A stretch of 64,000 nt of DNA from Lucifuga dentata (GCA_014773175.1 VXCM01001438.1:5328-69327), one strand, 5' to 3'. Positions 1-12,034 are shown, numbered from the stretch's first letter. Notes: generated from the letters alone by a model not told the origin. Program-made: numbers and translations.

Positions 1-39
1 CGAAAAAAAAAAAAAAAAAGTACTGGCACAAGTATGATG

Positions 40-380
40 AGTAAAAAGGATGCATGAGAAGAGAAGATGGAGAGATGCACATAAGATAGGGTAAAGTAAA
101 GAAAGAGGAAAAGATTGAAAGAGAGAAAGAGATGTAGCTTAATATGGAAATATCACAGAGGCACAAATGATTAAACCAGAAAGAGTGATGAAGGGGAGGA
201 GGAAAGAATGAGGGGATTACAGATGTGAGACAAAACGAGGGATAAATTTAACGGAAAGGAGGAGGATGGTGTTGTAGATAGAGAAGAGAGCAGGAGGGAG
301 AGAGACAGAGGGAGGGAGTGATTAAAACGGCAGAAAAACAGGATGCTGGTGATGGTGGAGGAGAGAGAGATGTGCAATAC
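40..380. repeat. Purine-rich low-complexity tract
   Basis: The + strand is dominated by A and G, with AGAG/GGAG/AAAG runs broken by occasional pyrimidines. Read on the minus strand it gives Ser/Leu/Phe-rich frames that look like ORFs only because TCC/CTC/TTC codons lack stops. No unit period is clear, so this is low-complexity DNA rather than a tandem array. A poly-A run at 4-19 lies just before it. Confidence 0.7.
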
Positions 381-470
381 TGACAGCAGGAACAACATCC
401 AAGCCAAGCTTCACCCACTGAGTCCTCCCTCTTTCTGACTTTCACCCTATTTTGTCAGCTTCTTACATAT

Positions 471-984
471 TTATATAAATTGTGAAAGCATAGCATTATA
501 ATCTACACGTTTTAAACTGTTTGCATGCATATTTCATCAAGAGAAAAACAGATACTTGGGAAGTGCATCAACATGATTTTGACATCGGTGCTTATTAAAC
601 TACAGCGGCATGATATATCAAATTTTTATATCATTGCCACAGAGTAACTCACACATTAAACACATCGCAAGGGCTGCAGTGAAATTAATTAAATGAATAA
701 AGTCCCTGAAGTTATTAAGAGGAATAGAAAAGAGATATAGCAATTTTGTCTGCTTGCTGATACTCCTCATGAATGTCAAATGAACACGACAACAAGCAAG
801 CTCAGCGGCAAAGAGTCTGATATGAGTGAGTCATATCAGAAGATTTGGCGGCTAAACCAGGCAGCATGACTGTGTAACATCATTTACACTGGAGACTTTT
901 AGTAATATTGAAATAAATGATTGACATTACTAATTGTTGCTTTATGTGAGGAAAAAAAAACTTCACGTAGATTCTTCTCAGGGG
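471..984. other. Unassigned AT-rich DNA
   Basis: No ORF, repeat end or RNA gene is recognisable. The stretch from about 640 to 900 is free of simple repeats and has a mixed composition that could be old single-copy or conserved non-coding sequence, but nothing in the bases proves it. Confidence 0.4.
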
Positions 985-1790
985 GCAGTCAGGGCCAGCA
1001 AGGGCTCTGCTGGCCTAGAGGTTGTCAGAATCAAAAAATTACATTTTTATAATTTAATATATATTTTTAATTAATGCTATATGTATTTTACAAAGTTTGT
1101 TCCCGTCACTTTATTATTAATGTTATTTCATTGCTACTCTCTCCCTCTGTTGCGCTGCTTCTGGCGCAACTCATATAAATTAGAGCTTTTATCCAATCAG
1201 ATTTTCCACCTGTGCTGTCTCCAGGTGAAACATCTAGCCTGAGGCCTTCAGAATCTCAAGTGAATCTCCTCTGCTATTCAAGCAAATGGGGCGATGTTGT
1301 TTATTGTCATATACTTTAACAATCAGATTTCAAGTTTGCCATGTTGGGCGTATTGTTTTATACGCAGGGCCTTCTAGCTGGCCTTGGCCTACGTCATCAC
1401 AGGGCCAATTAGTAGCATAGCATTAACGCTACGTGTATACAGCCTGCCGGAAATTCATCAGAAGAAGAGAGCCAGTTAGCTTACTGAAGTATAACTAGCT
1501 AGCATATAATGTAGCATTATCTAAGATTTATTTAAACTTTCTTTCTTGACATTTAGGTTTTTAGATATAGTGCTTTAGATTTTTTGTTTAGATTTTTACT
1601 TAGTCCTATCATTTTTTTTAACGCACAATGGCTGAAGAAGGAGAAGAAATGGATTTAATGGCGAAGCCATTTTCCCAGAAGGACCTTCAAGAAAAGCTGG
1701 AAATACTGGTACAACATACACTGAACTCTTTATAAAGAAAGTAAGGAGGATGGACTTTGTCTTCAGATGATGAGCGGCTTTGGTAAGTTT
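985..1790 (+). mobile_element. Possible 5' part of a decayed DNA transposon
   Basis: The left side has a GC-rich hairpin at about 992-1018, with arms GGCCAGCA and TGCTGGCC around a 7-base loop, resembling the strong subterminal stems of some vertebrate DNA transposons. About 600 bases downstream a short ORF (1628-1735) is followed by a consensus-like splice donor GTAAGT at 1783-1788. This layout of end, leader and coding exon with donor suggests the 5' part of a spliced transposase gene. No matching right end or target duplication was found, so the boundaries and the family are guesses. Confidence 0.3.
1628..1735 (+). pseudogene. 35-codon exon fragment, possible ZMYM1/TTF-like transposase N-terminus
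   Basis: The frame opens with MAEEGEEMDLMAKPFSQ and continues with DLQEKLEI before reaching TAA. A 'PFS...L.EKL.I' motif occurs near the start of zinc-finger MYM-type 1-like (TTF-type) domesticated or transposon proteins of fish; I rely on memory of that family for the match. A GTAAGT donor lies 48 bases beyond the stop, so the original reading frame probably continued and was broken by an indel. Nothing further of the protein (zinc finger, catalytic core) was found downstream. It could also be a chance short ORF. Confidence 0.27.
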
Positions 1791-2960
1791 GATGGATTTT
1801 TATGTGGCTAGAATCTGTGGGGAAACCTGTTGAATACTGCTGTTGTTATTTGTGTTTTACGGAATTTTTGCTTATTTGCTGGTTGTTATGAGTTTGTTCT
1901 TATTTCTTTGGTAATGACATCGATTTGGGCTATGCCATGTCTATTTGTGATGCAGTATCCTGTCATAATGTGTAATAATACTACATTCTTGATGGTTTCA
2001 GTCACCATGTATTCATGTCTCTGCAGTTAGTGTGTTGTAATTCTCAGATGTTGAGAATCCTGTTAAATTGCTTTATTCCACTCAATAAAGGTTACTGTCA
2101 CTATAAATATGGGTGGTTACAACGAATGACAACAGCCTATAGGCCTGGTGTCATGGTGAGGTTATTAGAAGGTGGTTTAATTGCAGGAGGATAGCACTGA
2201 AGGCCTAGGTGTAAAATACACGCCTGTCACTGATTCATCTTATATTCAAGATATATTGTAAATGGAAATTACAACCACTGCACTGAGACTTTAAAAATGG
2301 TATGTCAGCTCTCTATGCGATTGCATCACATCTCATCTCAGTTGATATTGTACTTCAGATGTAGTTATTCCAAATGAAACAGCAGTTTATCAGATCACCA
2401 CATCTTTTTTGGGGCCCCTTAGGGTGTGGGGCCCCCCGGACAGACTAGTTTCATGAGCTCTTAGTCCAGGAACTCCACTGTTCTGGGACTGGGATTTTGA
2501 CATGGTGTTGAAATTGTATGTCTGTATACATGGATATTGTGATGCTATTGAAAGCAAGGATTTGTGGAGATAATTTAAAGAAATAATATCAAAACTAAAC
2601 AATTTCTCGTTTTGGTAGGACACCGTATGGGTTCACTGCAGCCACCAGTTGGAGTCCCTAGTTTGAAAGCCCTTCTATGGTCCTTGAACATTTAAATGCC
2701 TCTCAAAACCAAACTCAAAGATCTAGCAGCTGAAAATTCCATCAGCATCCCAAGAAACCTGTTCCTGCTGCCAACTCTGAACACCCTGCGGCTGCAGATG
2801 AGGAAGGACCGCTGAGAACAGGTGGTGATGACTAAATTGACATGAGTGATATGGACTGGAGTCTATCATGGACCTAATTATATAAACCATGTGGATTTAT
2901 GGAGCCATTCATGAAGCCCAGGGTCACTACTGTATGTGCAAACTGCACCCTGCACATATG
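1791..2960. other. Unassigned DNA, possibly interior of the preceding remnant
   Basis: AT-rich sequence with no coding signal. It includes a GC-rich patch at about 2410-2445 with GGGGCCCC and GGGGCCCCCC runs, which may be part of a repeat end. No target duplication or partner repeat could be identified. Confidence 0.35.
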
Positions 2961-3504
2961 AACTTAAACATACAGACTTCATAAACTGAGGTTCATTGTC
3001 TCAGCAAGTATGTCGAAGGCATTCAAGAGCGTTTGAAGGTGAATCTCTGAGGCTACATTTATACTAAAGTCTTGATGGTCAGTTCCAATCTTTTTCCTAT
3101 ATGCGATTTTTTTGTACAGCATATTTACATTTTCTTTAAGTGGCCCGTGTCTGATACCTGTGTTTACATGTCTTTGACCTGACCCCGGCTGCAAAAACAC
3201 GGATTTGCTTAAGTGCACATTTTTGAATGGATGTAAACAAAATGTTTCAATGGACAAAAATGAGAAAAATATTTATATATACTGTATGATCAGTGGTTTG
3301 GCAACTTTCGGATACGGAAAGAAACATCCAATATGTTGTACGAGTGTTTATCTCTAAGACTTTCCCATCAGGATATGCACGTATTTTTGTCGGGTCATCA
3401 CAGAAGAGGATTACAGTTGGACTGTAGCAGCTACAAACGGGAGCTGTTATCACACATTAACACATCTGTTTGTCATAAGCACACATCAGAATGTCTGATA
3501 TACT
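2961..3504. other. Unassigned DNA
   Basis: No gene. The sequence around 3045-3250 (GGCTACATTTATAC..., GTGTTTACATG..., GGATGTAAAC) resembles short fish DNA-transposon derivatives, but no paired ends were found. The small frames here have no recognisable domain. Confidence 0.3.
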
Positions 3505-3562
3505 GTATGTATATATATATACACATATATATATACATATATACACACACATATATATATAA
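3505..3562. repeat. AT/AC mixed dinucleotide microsatellite
   Basis: Alternating TATATA and CACA blocks run together. The alternating purine-pyrimidine structure is direct from the sequence. Confidence 0.9.
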
Positions 3563-4285
3563 TGTCCTCTATTTCTGTTGACAGAGAGTGGTCATGGTAT
3601 TGATCACTTACTTATTCATATGCGGATAAAGTAGAATAGTACGTGCGTACTACATAGGAGTCAGGATGGCAAGGAAATTCCGATCTGTGTATTTTGATTG
3701 CTGTTGCATTGATAGATATCTGATACATATCCAAATTATTTCCACATACACATGTGGCCCGAAATGTATCTGAAAATATCTGATTCCATAAGCTTTTGTG
3801 CCACTTGTGTCTTCAAATGCATATCCGATATGTACCACATGCGAGCAAAATCCAAATCATGTCACTTGTACGTGGTAAATGTACATGTAAGTGTAGAAAA
3901 AGAAAGTAACAAGACAACAATCATTCATATAAGGACTTTGCAGCTATGTACATCCCCTTTACAACAAAATGCATCTGAAAACACAACTCAAAAGGCAACA
4001 AGGAGAGAATGACCCACCCAGAGCGCACTCACAACAGCCTGCCACCTTTCCACAAACACTCCCTGAAAAACCATGTAGAGAGATTAATAGTTTAAAACCA
4101 GATGTTTCTCACAGCAACGCAAAAATGACACACTTAATGGCCTGAATATGAATGAGATATTTGTGTACACGTGAACACAGTCATTGGAACCATATTGTGA
4201 CAAATTATGCAGAGAAATGTCCTTTTCTTTCCTCTTCAACCAGAGGGTGAAAGATACCAACCATCTGATCTCTCAACATGCTTGT
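3563..4285. other. Unassigned AT-rich DNA
   Basis: No domain-bearing ORF and no RNA gene seen. The stretch 3640-3900 repeats words such as ATCTGATAC, ATCCGATATG and ATATCTGATTCC, suggesting decayed repeat sequence of unknown family. Confidence 0.3.
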
Positions 4286-4303
4286 ATGGAAGCGTTACGT
4301 GTG

Positions 4304-4334
<31 letters not shown>

Positions 4335-4368
4335 CAGCTTTTCCATCACNATGGAAGCGTTACGTGTG

Positions 4369-4399
<31 letters not shown>

Positions 4400-4414
4400 C
4401 AGCTTTTCCATCAC
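4286..4414. other. Assembly join: 64-bp exact duplication around one N
   Basis: Bases 4286-4349 and 4351-4414 are identical, including the GT microsatellite inside each, and are separated by a single N at 4350. This is the signature of two overlapping contig ends placed side by side. The real genome probably has one copy. Confidence 0.85.
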
Positions 4415-4489
4415 TGGTGCTTGACAGTGGGGTGTCAGAGCTCACTGACAGCAGACCCACTCTTCCTGCATGACTAATGAACACATGCA

Positions 4490-4511
4490 CACACACACAC
4501 ACACACACACA
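4490..4511. repeat. CA microsatellite
   Basis: Uninterrupted CA dinucleotides. Confidence 0.95.
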
Positions 4512-4716
4512 GTCTGAAATTTCACTAACATGCATAAATGTGCTTTCTCTTTCATCCTTTTTTGTTGTCTTCACACTATCTGTCTCTTCCCGTGTAATCG
4601 TGCGTGCATGCGTGCGTGTATGTGTGGACAGCTGTGCACTTCGATCTTCCGTCCTTTTCTGTGGACAGTTCACACTGTGCCGGGTGCTTCAGCTCTCCTC
4701 TATATGTCCTACGCGT

Positions 4717-4717
<1 letters not shown>

Positions 4718-4763
<46 letters not shown>
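4718..4763. repeat. CA microsatellite, about 46 bp
   Basis: Pure CA repeat. The Cys-Val and Thr-His frames over it on either strand are artefacts of this array. Confidence 0.97.
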
Positions 4764-4764
<1 letters not shown>

Positions 4765-5531
4765 CTGATGGAAAAGATGGTGACAGCTGAGAGGAAGAGA
4801 AATTGGGTTGAAAGAGTGTGAAAAGGTGAAAGTAGCAGTTGGAAACATAAAATCCAGCTTGTCTTTTGGCTTTGATACTGTCATCATGATTGCAGGCCAT
4901 AATGGTGCTGAATGTACAGGCAGCACAGTCGATTCATTTTGAGGGTCCTTGCAGCCAAAACACGACTGTTTACAACATTAACATGTCAGTTCTTTTCCTA
5001 AAGAAGCCAAATTTACACTTCAGAAGTTCGAAATTTAAGGTTGTGATTTTAATGAGAGTAATTACAAATTTAAGGTAAATAGCTGAGAGGAAATGGATAA
5101 TCAGTTAAACAAGAATAAAGGTCTAAAGGTCTAAATGCAAAATTCAATACATCCCATGATACAAAAGTGCTGGACAAACTAATGACAAAGATCAAAGCAG
5201 TTTATTCCCTCTGACATATAAAACGTTCTCAAAAAGTATCGGTTCTTCTTAAATTTGGAAATAGTGTGTGCTCACGGAACATTCAAAATGGAAAAATGTT
5301 CACCCTCTCAGAAGCATGAATGGGTTCAAGAAGTTTCACATTGATTTGTTCATTAGTTTTTGGTTTCTCAAATATCCGCAATATGGCCAAACACATTTTT
5401 TTTTTTTTTTTTTTTTGAGATACCTGGTTATAACTCAAAGTGTTAGTCAACACCATGAATATCCAAATTTACTGGCACAGCTGTTGATTTATTGTTCCAG
5501 ACCAATGTGTTTGGTGAATGGACCAGAAGAC
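4764..5531. other. Unassigned DNA with a poly-T run
   Basis: No gene seen. A T homopolymer lies at about 5396-5416. Nothing identifies it as the tail of a retroposed copy. Confidence 0.4.
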
Positions 5532-6473
5532 CAGAGGTGGGTAATAACACTTTCCATTGACTCCGTTACATTTATTTAACTTTTTCACAAAATTGCACTT
5601 TACTAAGTGGTATTATTGCAGGACACTTTTAACTCATGCTTGAGTATATTTATGAAGAAAAAATATACTTTTACTCCGTTACATTTGATTGCACTCTTTG
5701 CATTACTTTTGATTTCACCATCTGAATTCAGTGCACATTCAGTTTTTCTCTCGTTGTCAGACACTACACTGTCTGCTTCAACTCTGAAGTAGCCATGCCT
5801 CCACCCTCCGTTTCCTTGGTTTCACCTGGAGCAGAACAGTCATGGCAGAATCAACAGCAGAAGGTTTAGAAGAGGCACATCCCTGGCTAAACATTCAAAC
5901 TCTGCTTTCTTTTCGGTCTACAAAAACCAACAGCTACATAATGTGTTGCCTTCTTTGTCTACCTAAAAATGTGGACATTTCAGTTTATAAGAGTCAACAT
6001 GGAACTTGAGGAAACGTGGCGGTAAGCTGCAACATTAGCTACTTAGCTAGCTGCTGCTGCTAATGTTAACTCAAGTTTTCCTGTTCTATTCTGAGTAAAT
6101 TCATGAAGCTAACCTATCTAACTGTCTTGGGGCCAGGCCAGAATTGCCACAATTTGTTATGTGGTAAATATTTGATTTATTACTGTCTACTGTTTCTTTA
6201 TATGATATGATTTAGATTGTATTAGAAGCTACATATGGCTACTTGGCATTTTTATTCCTCAGATAAGCACTTTATAGCTTGATTATTTGAAAGAATAAGC
6301 TTGATCAAAGTTACTCACTACTCAAGTAATCTTTTTAATACGTTCTTACTCTCACTCAAGTAATTCTTTTGGTGACTACTCTTACTTATGTTTGAGTCAC
6401 TATTATCATAAAGTAACAATACTTTTACTTGAGTACAGTTTTTGGCTACTCTACCCACCTCTGCAGATGACAG
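5532..6473 (+). mobile_element. Non-autonomous hAT element with BED exon remnant
   Basis: Both ends carry the inverted repeat CAGAGGTGGGTA (5532-5543 and the complement at 6462-6473). The flanks are CAGAAGAC on the left and CAGATGAC on the right, an 8-bp target duplication with one mismatch, the size expected for hAT. The region next to the right end holds several ACTCAAGTA/ACTTGAGTA words, likely transposase-binding subterminal motifs. Inside lies one degenerate transposase exon (5842-6009); the catalytic part is missing, so the element cannot move by itself. Confidence 0.85.
5842..6009 (+). pseudogene. BED-finger exon of a hAT transposase, truncated
   Basis: This 55-codon frame starts MAESTAEGLEEAHPWL and contains NSYIMCCLLCLPKNVDIS, with the CxxC half of a BED zinc finger. 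A BED finger needs a later pair of His/Cys ligands in a segment like SNLRKH. Here that segment is present in altered form in another frame just before a splice donor GTAAGC (6022-6027), so an indel has broken the finger. In related hAT transposases this exon gives DNA binding and is followed by the catalytic and C-terminal dimerisation exons, which are absent. The second hAT element at 8280-9405 has the equivalent exon. Confidence 0.7.
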
Positions 6474-7480
6474 AAATTAGCATCACCATTCTCTTAACAA
6501 GAAATGTTAATGGCATTCCTGGATTTTCCTGATTAAATCAATTTTCAGGTATGTCTGTATTAGCTGAACACACATTTAAAGATTTTTGCTGCAAATTAAA
6601 GAGATATTTTTAAGTTTAAAAGAAGACACAAATTGAGTGATACATTGACCACTGTCTTAAATGAGAGAAAATAAGGGACCTGTAGCAGCTCATCAGGGAG
6701 ACAAGGAGACAGAACTTTCCACTTCTCTCTCTCTGCCTCTTTTTGTATTACACACACACATACACGCACACACACAAGCACTGACGCCAGCCTTTCCTGT
6801 GAGGGCAGAGTCAAGTGTTCAGTTGATGTTTTTCTCTCTTCATGAATATTAATGAATCACTCTCTACATCAAAACACAACTGGTACTCATTTACACAAAG
6901 CCTTACACACAAGCGCACACACAGAGACACACACACACAATAAAATACATATACCCACTAAAAAAGTGTAGGCATTTCACCAAAAAATAGCCTTGAATTC
7001 AAATTCTTCATTCAGCTTTGTTTCATTTAAAGTGATTAATTGATGATATGTGGATTCATTGAATTTGTATTTCATGAACCATCCATAAGTAATGTAATAT
7101 ATATTAGCAAGTGTTTTGTTTTTGCCAGTATATAACAAGACTTTTCTAATCACATAATTTTACAATATGTCCATCTGCAGAATTTACACTATTTCACAGA
7201 AATATAGACAGAACACATGGGAGCTACATAAAGAAAAGTGAGAGAAAAAAAGAAGAGTAAGAAAGTCTATTTTCTTTAGCCTTTGTTTAAGAATCGGGGA
7301 GCAGGTGTGGAGGTGAACAGTTTTACAAAAAGCAGCAGGATCAACACAATAAATAAAAAGATCACACGTATTCTGAAATAAACATATTGGATGAAAAAGC
7401 AAAAACTGAACAGCTAATATTCATAAAGAGGAGACGAGAGAGGGAGAGGAAAAGAACAAGCGACCAGGGACTGGAAATAG
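6474..7480. other. Unassigned DNA with short CA-rich patches
   Basis: Imperfect CA arrays lie at about 6750-6777 and 6885-6940. No gene, repeat end or RNA gene recognised in the rest. Confidence 0.45.
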
Positions 7481-8254
7481 AAGACATGTTAAAGGTAATA
7501 GCTGTTTTGGTGGACGGCGCTGAAGCCAAGCAGAGCCGACTGCCTGCTTCTTTCTCCATTTCACCTGCAGCTTAGCCGAGCTAAATCAAGCCGAGCTGTC
7601 GAATTTCTGGCTCTGCTACAAAGGAGATCTGAAGTGTGTCAACTGGTAGACGCAGTGGCACCCTGACTGGCTGAAACGTGTCGACATACTGTAACAAGCA
7701 ACACGGATAGATGCAGGTAATCTATTCCTGATTTTATACTATAGTTTCTAAGCAACTTAAAATGAAGGAATCCATGAACTGGGTGGTGCAGAAGATTCAT
7801 TCATTCATTGCCGTTTAGTAAGATGATCAAAATCAAAGGGACTTGGGAGGTTTGGTGCATAGCAGTAAACTCTCTAGTTTACTGCTTACTTTGGACTACG
7901 AGTCATATGACTGGATTGATTTGACAGGTAGAGCTTTAAATACTGCAGGACTGAAAACATTTAAGATGAATTGGCTGAATTGCTGCAGGTAACTTATCAT
8001 TTTTTCTGCTATCAAGAAAGAGATCGAAGTGTGGGGAATTTTGTGAACTGAACAATCTGCCTCCCATTTTTAAATATCTCTCAAGACAGCCTTTATTCAT
8101 TTCAAAATGATCTGATTCATGCAAAATTTAACAAAATAGATAATTGTTTGTTAAAAATCACTGAAAACATTTTTTTTAAGAGAACACATTCACACAAGCA
8201 CATTTTCTATATGCCTCACCTGTATACCAAATGCACCCTTTTACTGTATATATA
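7481..8254. other. Unassigned DNA
   Basis: Somewhat higher GC at 7500-7690, with no domain-bearing ORF. The frames here are short and without known motifs. Confidence 0.4.
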
Positions 8255-8274
8255 CCCCCCCCCCCCCCNCCCCC
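8255..8274. repeat. Poly-C run containing an N
   Basis: C homopolymer with one N at 8269. The run length is unreliable. Confidence 0.85.
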
Positions 8275-8564
8275 ATATGCAGGGGTGGAAAGTAACAAAT
8301 TACATTTATTCTTGTTACTGTAACAAAGTTTTTTTTTTTCTGTACTTGTACTTTTTTGAGTAACTTTTTTTTTAAAAGTACTTTTATTTTTACTGAAGTA
8401 ATTTTAATTATAAATACATTGTACTTTGGTACATTTTAATTGACATGTGTTACAAAGTAAAAAAAAAACCAAAAAACAAACAAAAAAACCTGTCAGAGAC
8501 ATAAAAAAGCGCAGAGGAACTGCAGCGGCTACAGTAAAATAAAGCCATAGACATGATGCTAAAG

Positions 8565-8755
8565 ATGGAGAGAACAAGCTCAGAGGACCAGAAAACCAAG
8601 GCATTAGAAAAAAGCAATACCTGGTTGCATTTACACAACCAGTTTTGCTTTATAAATTAAAAAATACACAGCTACAGCATGCAGTGCAAACTTTGCTTGC
8701 TGAAAAACATGGCGTTAGCAGCTTATCAGAACTCAGCATCCACCTGCATATGGAA
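8565..8755 (+). pseudogene. BED-finger exon of a hAT transposase with an in-frame stop
   Basis: From ATG at 8565 the frame runs through a TAA at 8658-8660, then gives HSYSMQCKLCLLKNMALAAY and ends at a splice donor GTAAGT (8756-8761). CKLC is the CxxC of a BED zinc finger and the following hydrophobic stretch with NSAS matches where the second half of the finger begins. The His ligands are replaced near the exon end. It corresponds position for position to the exon at 5842-6009, which supports both calls. The premature stop shows it is dead. Confidence 0.62.
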
Positions 8756-8856
8756 GTAAGTTAGCTAACTTTATCCTGTTAATTATTCATNTCAGAACTC
8801 AGCATCCACCTGCATATGGAAGTAAGTTAGCTAACTTTATCCTGTTAATTATTCAT
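8726..8856. other. Assembly join: 65-bp exact duplication around one N
   Basis: 8726-8790 equals 8792-8856, separated by N at 8791. The duplicated piece contains the splice donor of the BED exon, so the apparent second donor is an artefact. Confidence 0.85.
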
Positions 8857-9413
8857 AGCAGTCACTAGCTTTGCCAACAACTATTTACAAAATAATATTT
8901 TTTCTCTTGTTTCTGGGTTGCATTTTTGCTAGCTACTGAAAAATGCACACATTAATGTTGATTAAGGATAGCTACTGAGCTAATTAACCTTAGCGTTAGC
9001 ATGTGTAGGATGAGTAGTTTCAGTGTGTAACTTTTATTATGTCTGTCTCCTTAGTCAAATATTATAATGGTTAAATTGACTGTAATTCTTTTTTCATCCC
9101 AAATGTAGAGTAATAATATATATTAATGTTAGAATGCTCAATGGGATAACACGTTTTAGCAAAGTAAATGTTAGTTCTTTACTTGGAGAGCATTGCAGCA
9201 AATTTTTTTTTAAATTTATGTATTTTTTGCATTTTTTTGGTAACAATGTAACTCAATACTTTTTATTCAGAATATATTTGAAAAAAAAAAAACTTTACTG
9301 TTATCCAAGTAAATTTTTACACAAGTGCTTTTACTTGAAGAAAATTCTGTCAAAATAACAGCACTATTACTTGAGTAAAATATTTTATTACTCTTTCCAC
9401 CCTGGCCAATATG

Positions 9414-10310
9414 TATGGTATGACTGTGTCATTTGATTTATGATATCCATGAAAAATAGCTCCAATCAATCAGTCACTAAATCATTCTTTGAGTTGAGTC
9501 ACTGTACAAGTATCACATCAGAATCTTCGTGACCTATAACATGAAACCCATCACCTGTATCATTAGAGCAGCTTAGATAGCTAATCTTCATCAATATTAT
9601 AGATACTCACGTGCAGAAAAATTACTCCGTAACGTGCATATGCATGGTGCAACACAGTGAAAATTATATTTAATTGGTGCGTGTCCCTCATATCCCAGCA
9701 GGCTTCAAGTAGTAAACCACTTTTCAATACAATGCTTCAAAAAGCTTCAAAGCTTCAGAAAGCCTCATTTGGCGTCACAAGAAAGAGTAAAACTTAAAGA
9801 GGTATTTTGTGGGCCTCAGCCATTTCCCAGCCTGTTTCTTTTCATCAGAAGTAAAACACTTACATATTTTTTTATACGATTCACAGTGGAAAAAGTGCTT
9901 GAAGATAATGTTTCGACCCTCTTTACTCCCACTGGAGCATCAGCGACCTATTTGGTGCTATTTTGACTTCATTTACATTTCTAATACTTACATCTAACAA
10001 AAGTATGAGCAGAACATGTATAGATCCATTAGAGTGTTATCAGTCAAGCATATAAGCCTTGTTGCATACTTCAAATTTACACAGACAAACCACAACATGT
10101 GATGATTTCTTAACTTCAAAGCAGTCTAGAATTCCAACAATGTTAACAATCCTGAATAAATTATATCCCTTTTGTCTGTAAGGGTCCACAGATTAAAAAA
10201 TATCAAAGCCTTTTTATAAGGATAGTAATAAAAGTTGGAAACAATGTTGAGTTTAGTCAAGTGATAATGTCCCACTAGCTTCTTTGTTCAAAATCCACAA
10301 ATCCACTTGG
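9414..10310. other. Unassigned DNA
   Basis: The patch 9730-9775 repeats the word AAGCTTCA several times and may be the edge of a fish hAT derivative, but no second end was found. The rest shows nothing recognisable. Confidence 0.35.
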
Positions 10311-10311
10311 G

Positions 10312-10340
10312 GGAAAAAAAAAAAAAAAAAAAAAAAAAAC
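10312..10340. repeat. Poly-A run
   Basis: About 27 As following GGGG. No SINE or processed gene body is visible on either side. Confidence 0.85.
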
Positions 10341-11989
10341 CCACACAGTGAAGCTAGGTGTGTTTTCTACAAAGTGTTAGCCAAAAAATAAAATGAGACG
10401 CTTGCCATCTTTTTTCTCTCTAGTATTGACTTTTCTACAGCCTACTGGACACAGCAAACATTCTAACCCAGAGGACCAATGGGCTCCATTTACATTTCTT
10501 TGTCACATTATAGACAAGCAGCCATAGGTGAGCAAACCTATCAGTCACACAGGGATGGTAGCCAATCACGTGCCGCGTCCAGCAGTGAGTGGAGATTTCC
10601 CCTCAGCTGTTGCCACTGCAGTGTGAAATAATTAATGATCTACAATGTTTTGAATGATAGAAAAATGTTTTAACTACAAAAATGTGAAAGTATGTCTTCC
10701 GTAGTCACAGATGTGAGAAAAGGGGAGTAAAAGTGGTGAATAAAAGAGAAATGTTTGGCAAAGCCAGTGACAGCACAGACTAAAAACTCAGTGGGCCATA
10801 ATTTTAGGTCTATATATATGAGATAATTTAGAAGTGATTTGGTGCTTTTCATAATTATAACACTGAATATAGCCTCATTCAATATTGTAGCATCAGTAGT
10901 CAAAGGAAACAGTAACTGTTGGCTTTATTCTGCCAGCGTAAATGGGTCAACGTTGGCTGTAGCCCATGCTGTGCAAAGAAAAAGAAAAAAGACAAAAAAC
11001 ACAGGAAAAACAACCCTAGCTCCTTAGCTTAGCTCTCATTCCACCTAACACCGTCTCAGAACAAACACACAACACCAGAGAGCCCCACACATCTGCTGCC
11101 AACCTGCCAGCCCTGGTCTCTCGCTAGTAATAAAGACTTGTGATAGGATAACTCAGCTAACTGCCAGATATGTCACCCAGTTAGCTGATGACACATTCAC
11201 TGACCCTCTGTAAAAGCTGTAGAGCTGAAAACTGTATCTAGGAACATGAACACTATCTTAATTTATTCACTGAACATAAACAAGCCAACATGATAGTAAC
11301 TCAGAATGTCATCTCCAATATGATATACTGAAGATGAGAGAAACTGATGATTTAAGCTGATGATGTGTTTTAGCCTCATATGCGGTGAAACTACAAGTTG
11401 ATTCATTTCAAATGAGCTCTCATACATGCTGTTACTTCTACTGTTAGAAAAAGCTTCTACTGTTAGAAGCTTTTTCATTTCAGTATGCAAAAATAGATGA
11501 GAATTCCCCCCAAAATAGGTGGCTTTTAACAGGCTTTAAGTATTAAGTGCATGACAAAAAGGCAGAAGGAGCTGGAGAGTCGGCTGGGAGTTAAATGTGC
11601 AAGAGGCTGAGAAGTGCTGTTCTCGGATTTGCAGTCAATTAAGTTGGATTTACTGGTCTCATGATGAGATCAAACTCTGTGTGTGTTTTCATATTGGACT
11701 GGGGGTACAGGTAAGCCCCGATGCTTTCTTTCTCTTTTACCCCGCTCTCTTTCAATTTCTGTGTTTTCCTCACTCATCCATCTCAGCCTCAGCCTCAGCT
11801 CTGATGCATCCCAGAGGCTAGCTGAGCAGAAAGAGCTACCTGTAATCTAGACTAAACCTCCCCGGAGGCTTGTCCAGAGATCCAGCATCACAAACTAAAC
11901 CTTTATGAAGGGAGAAATGACATACAGATACGTGCAAATGCCCCAAGTGTTGTGATATTAACTGACAGGATGTGTGCTATCACCCAAAA
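10341..11989. other. Unassigned DNA with one small perfect hairpin
   Basis: No gene. A hairpin lies at 11447-11476 (separate entry). The short Ser/Phe and Lys-rich frames have no homology I recognise. Confidence 0.4.
11447..11476. repeat. Perfect 13-bp inverted repeat
   Basis: Arms GAAAAAGCTTCTA (11447-11459) and TAGAAGCTTTTTC (11464-11476) around the 4-base loop CTGT. The surrounding words CTTCTACTGTTAGA are also directly repeated, so it may have arisen by a local inverted duplication. Confidence 0.8.

Positions 11990-12034
<45 letters not shown>
11990..12034. repeat. CA microsatellite, about 45 bp
   Basis: Pure CA repeat. Confidence 0.97.

Larger units (their letters stand above)
8280..9405 (+). 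mobile_element. hAT element with BED exon, related to the 5.5-kb element
   Basis: The left end begins CAGGGGTGGAAAGTAA and the right end is the complement of CCAGGGTGGAAAGAGTAA, an imperfect inverted repeat. Flanks CCCATATG (8272-8279) and CCAATATG (9406-9413) form a probable 8-bp duplication with one mismatch. Like the 5532-6473 element it has ACTTGAGTA-type subterminal words and one transposase exon with a GTAAGT donor. The stated length includes a 66-base artefact at 8726-8856. No catalytic domain remains. Confidence 0.72.

Noticed and set aside
4236..4673. 145-codon minus-strand ORF with Thr-His and Cys-Val repeats
   Set aside because: It is the GT/CA microsatellites and the assembly duplication at 4286-4414 read as protein; it has no domain.
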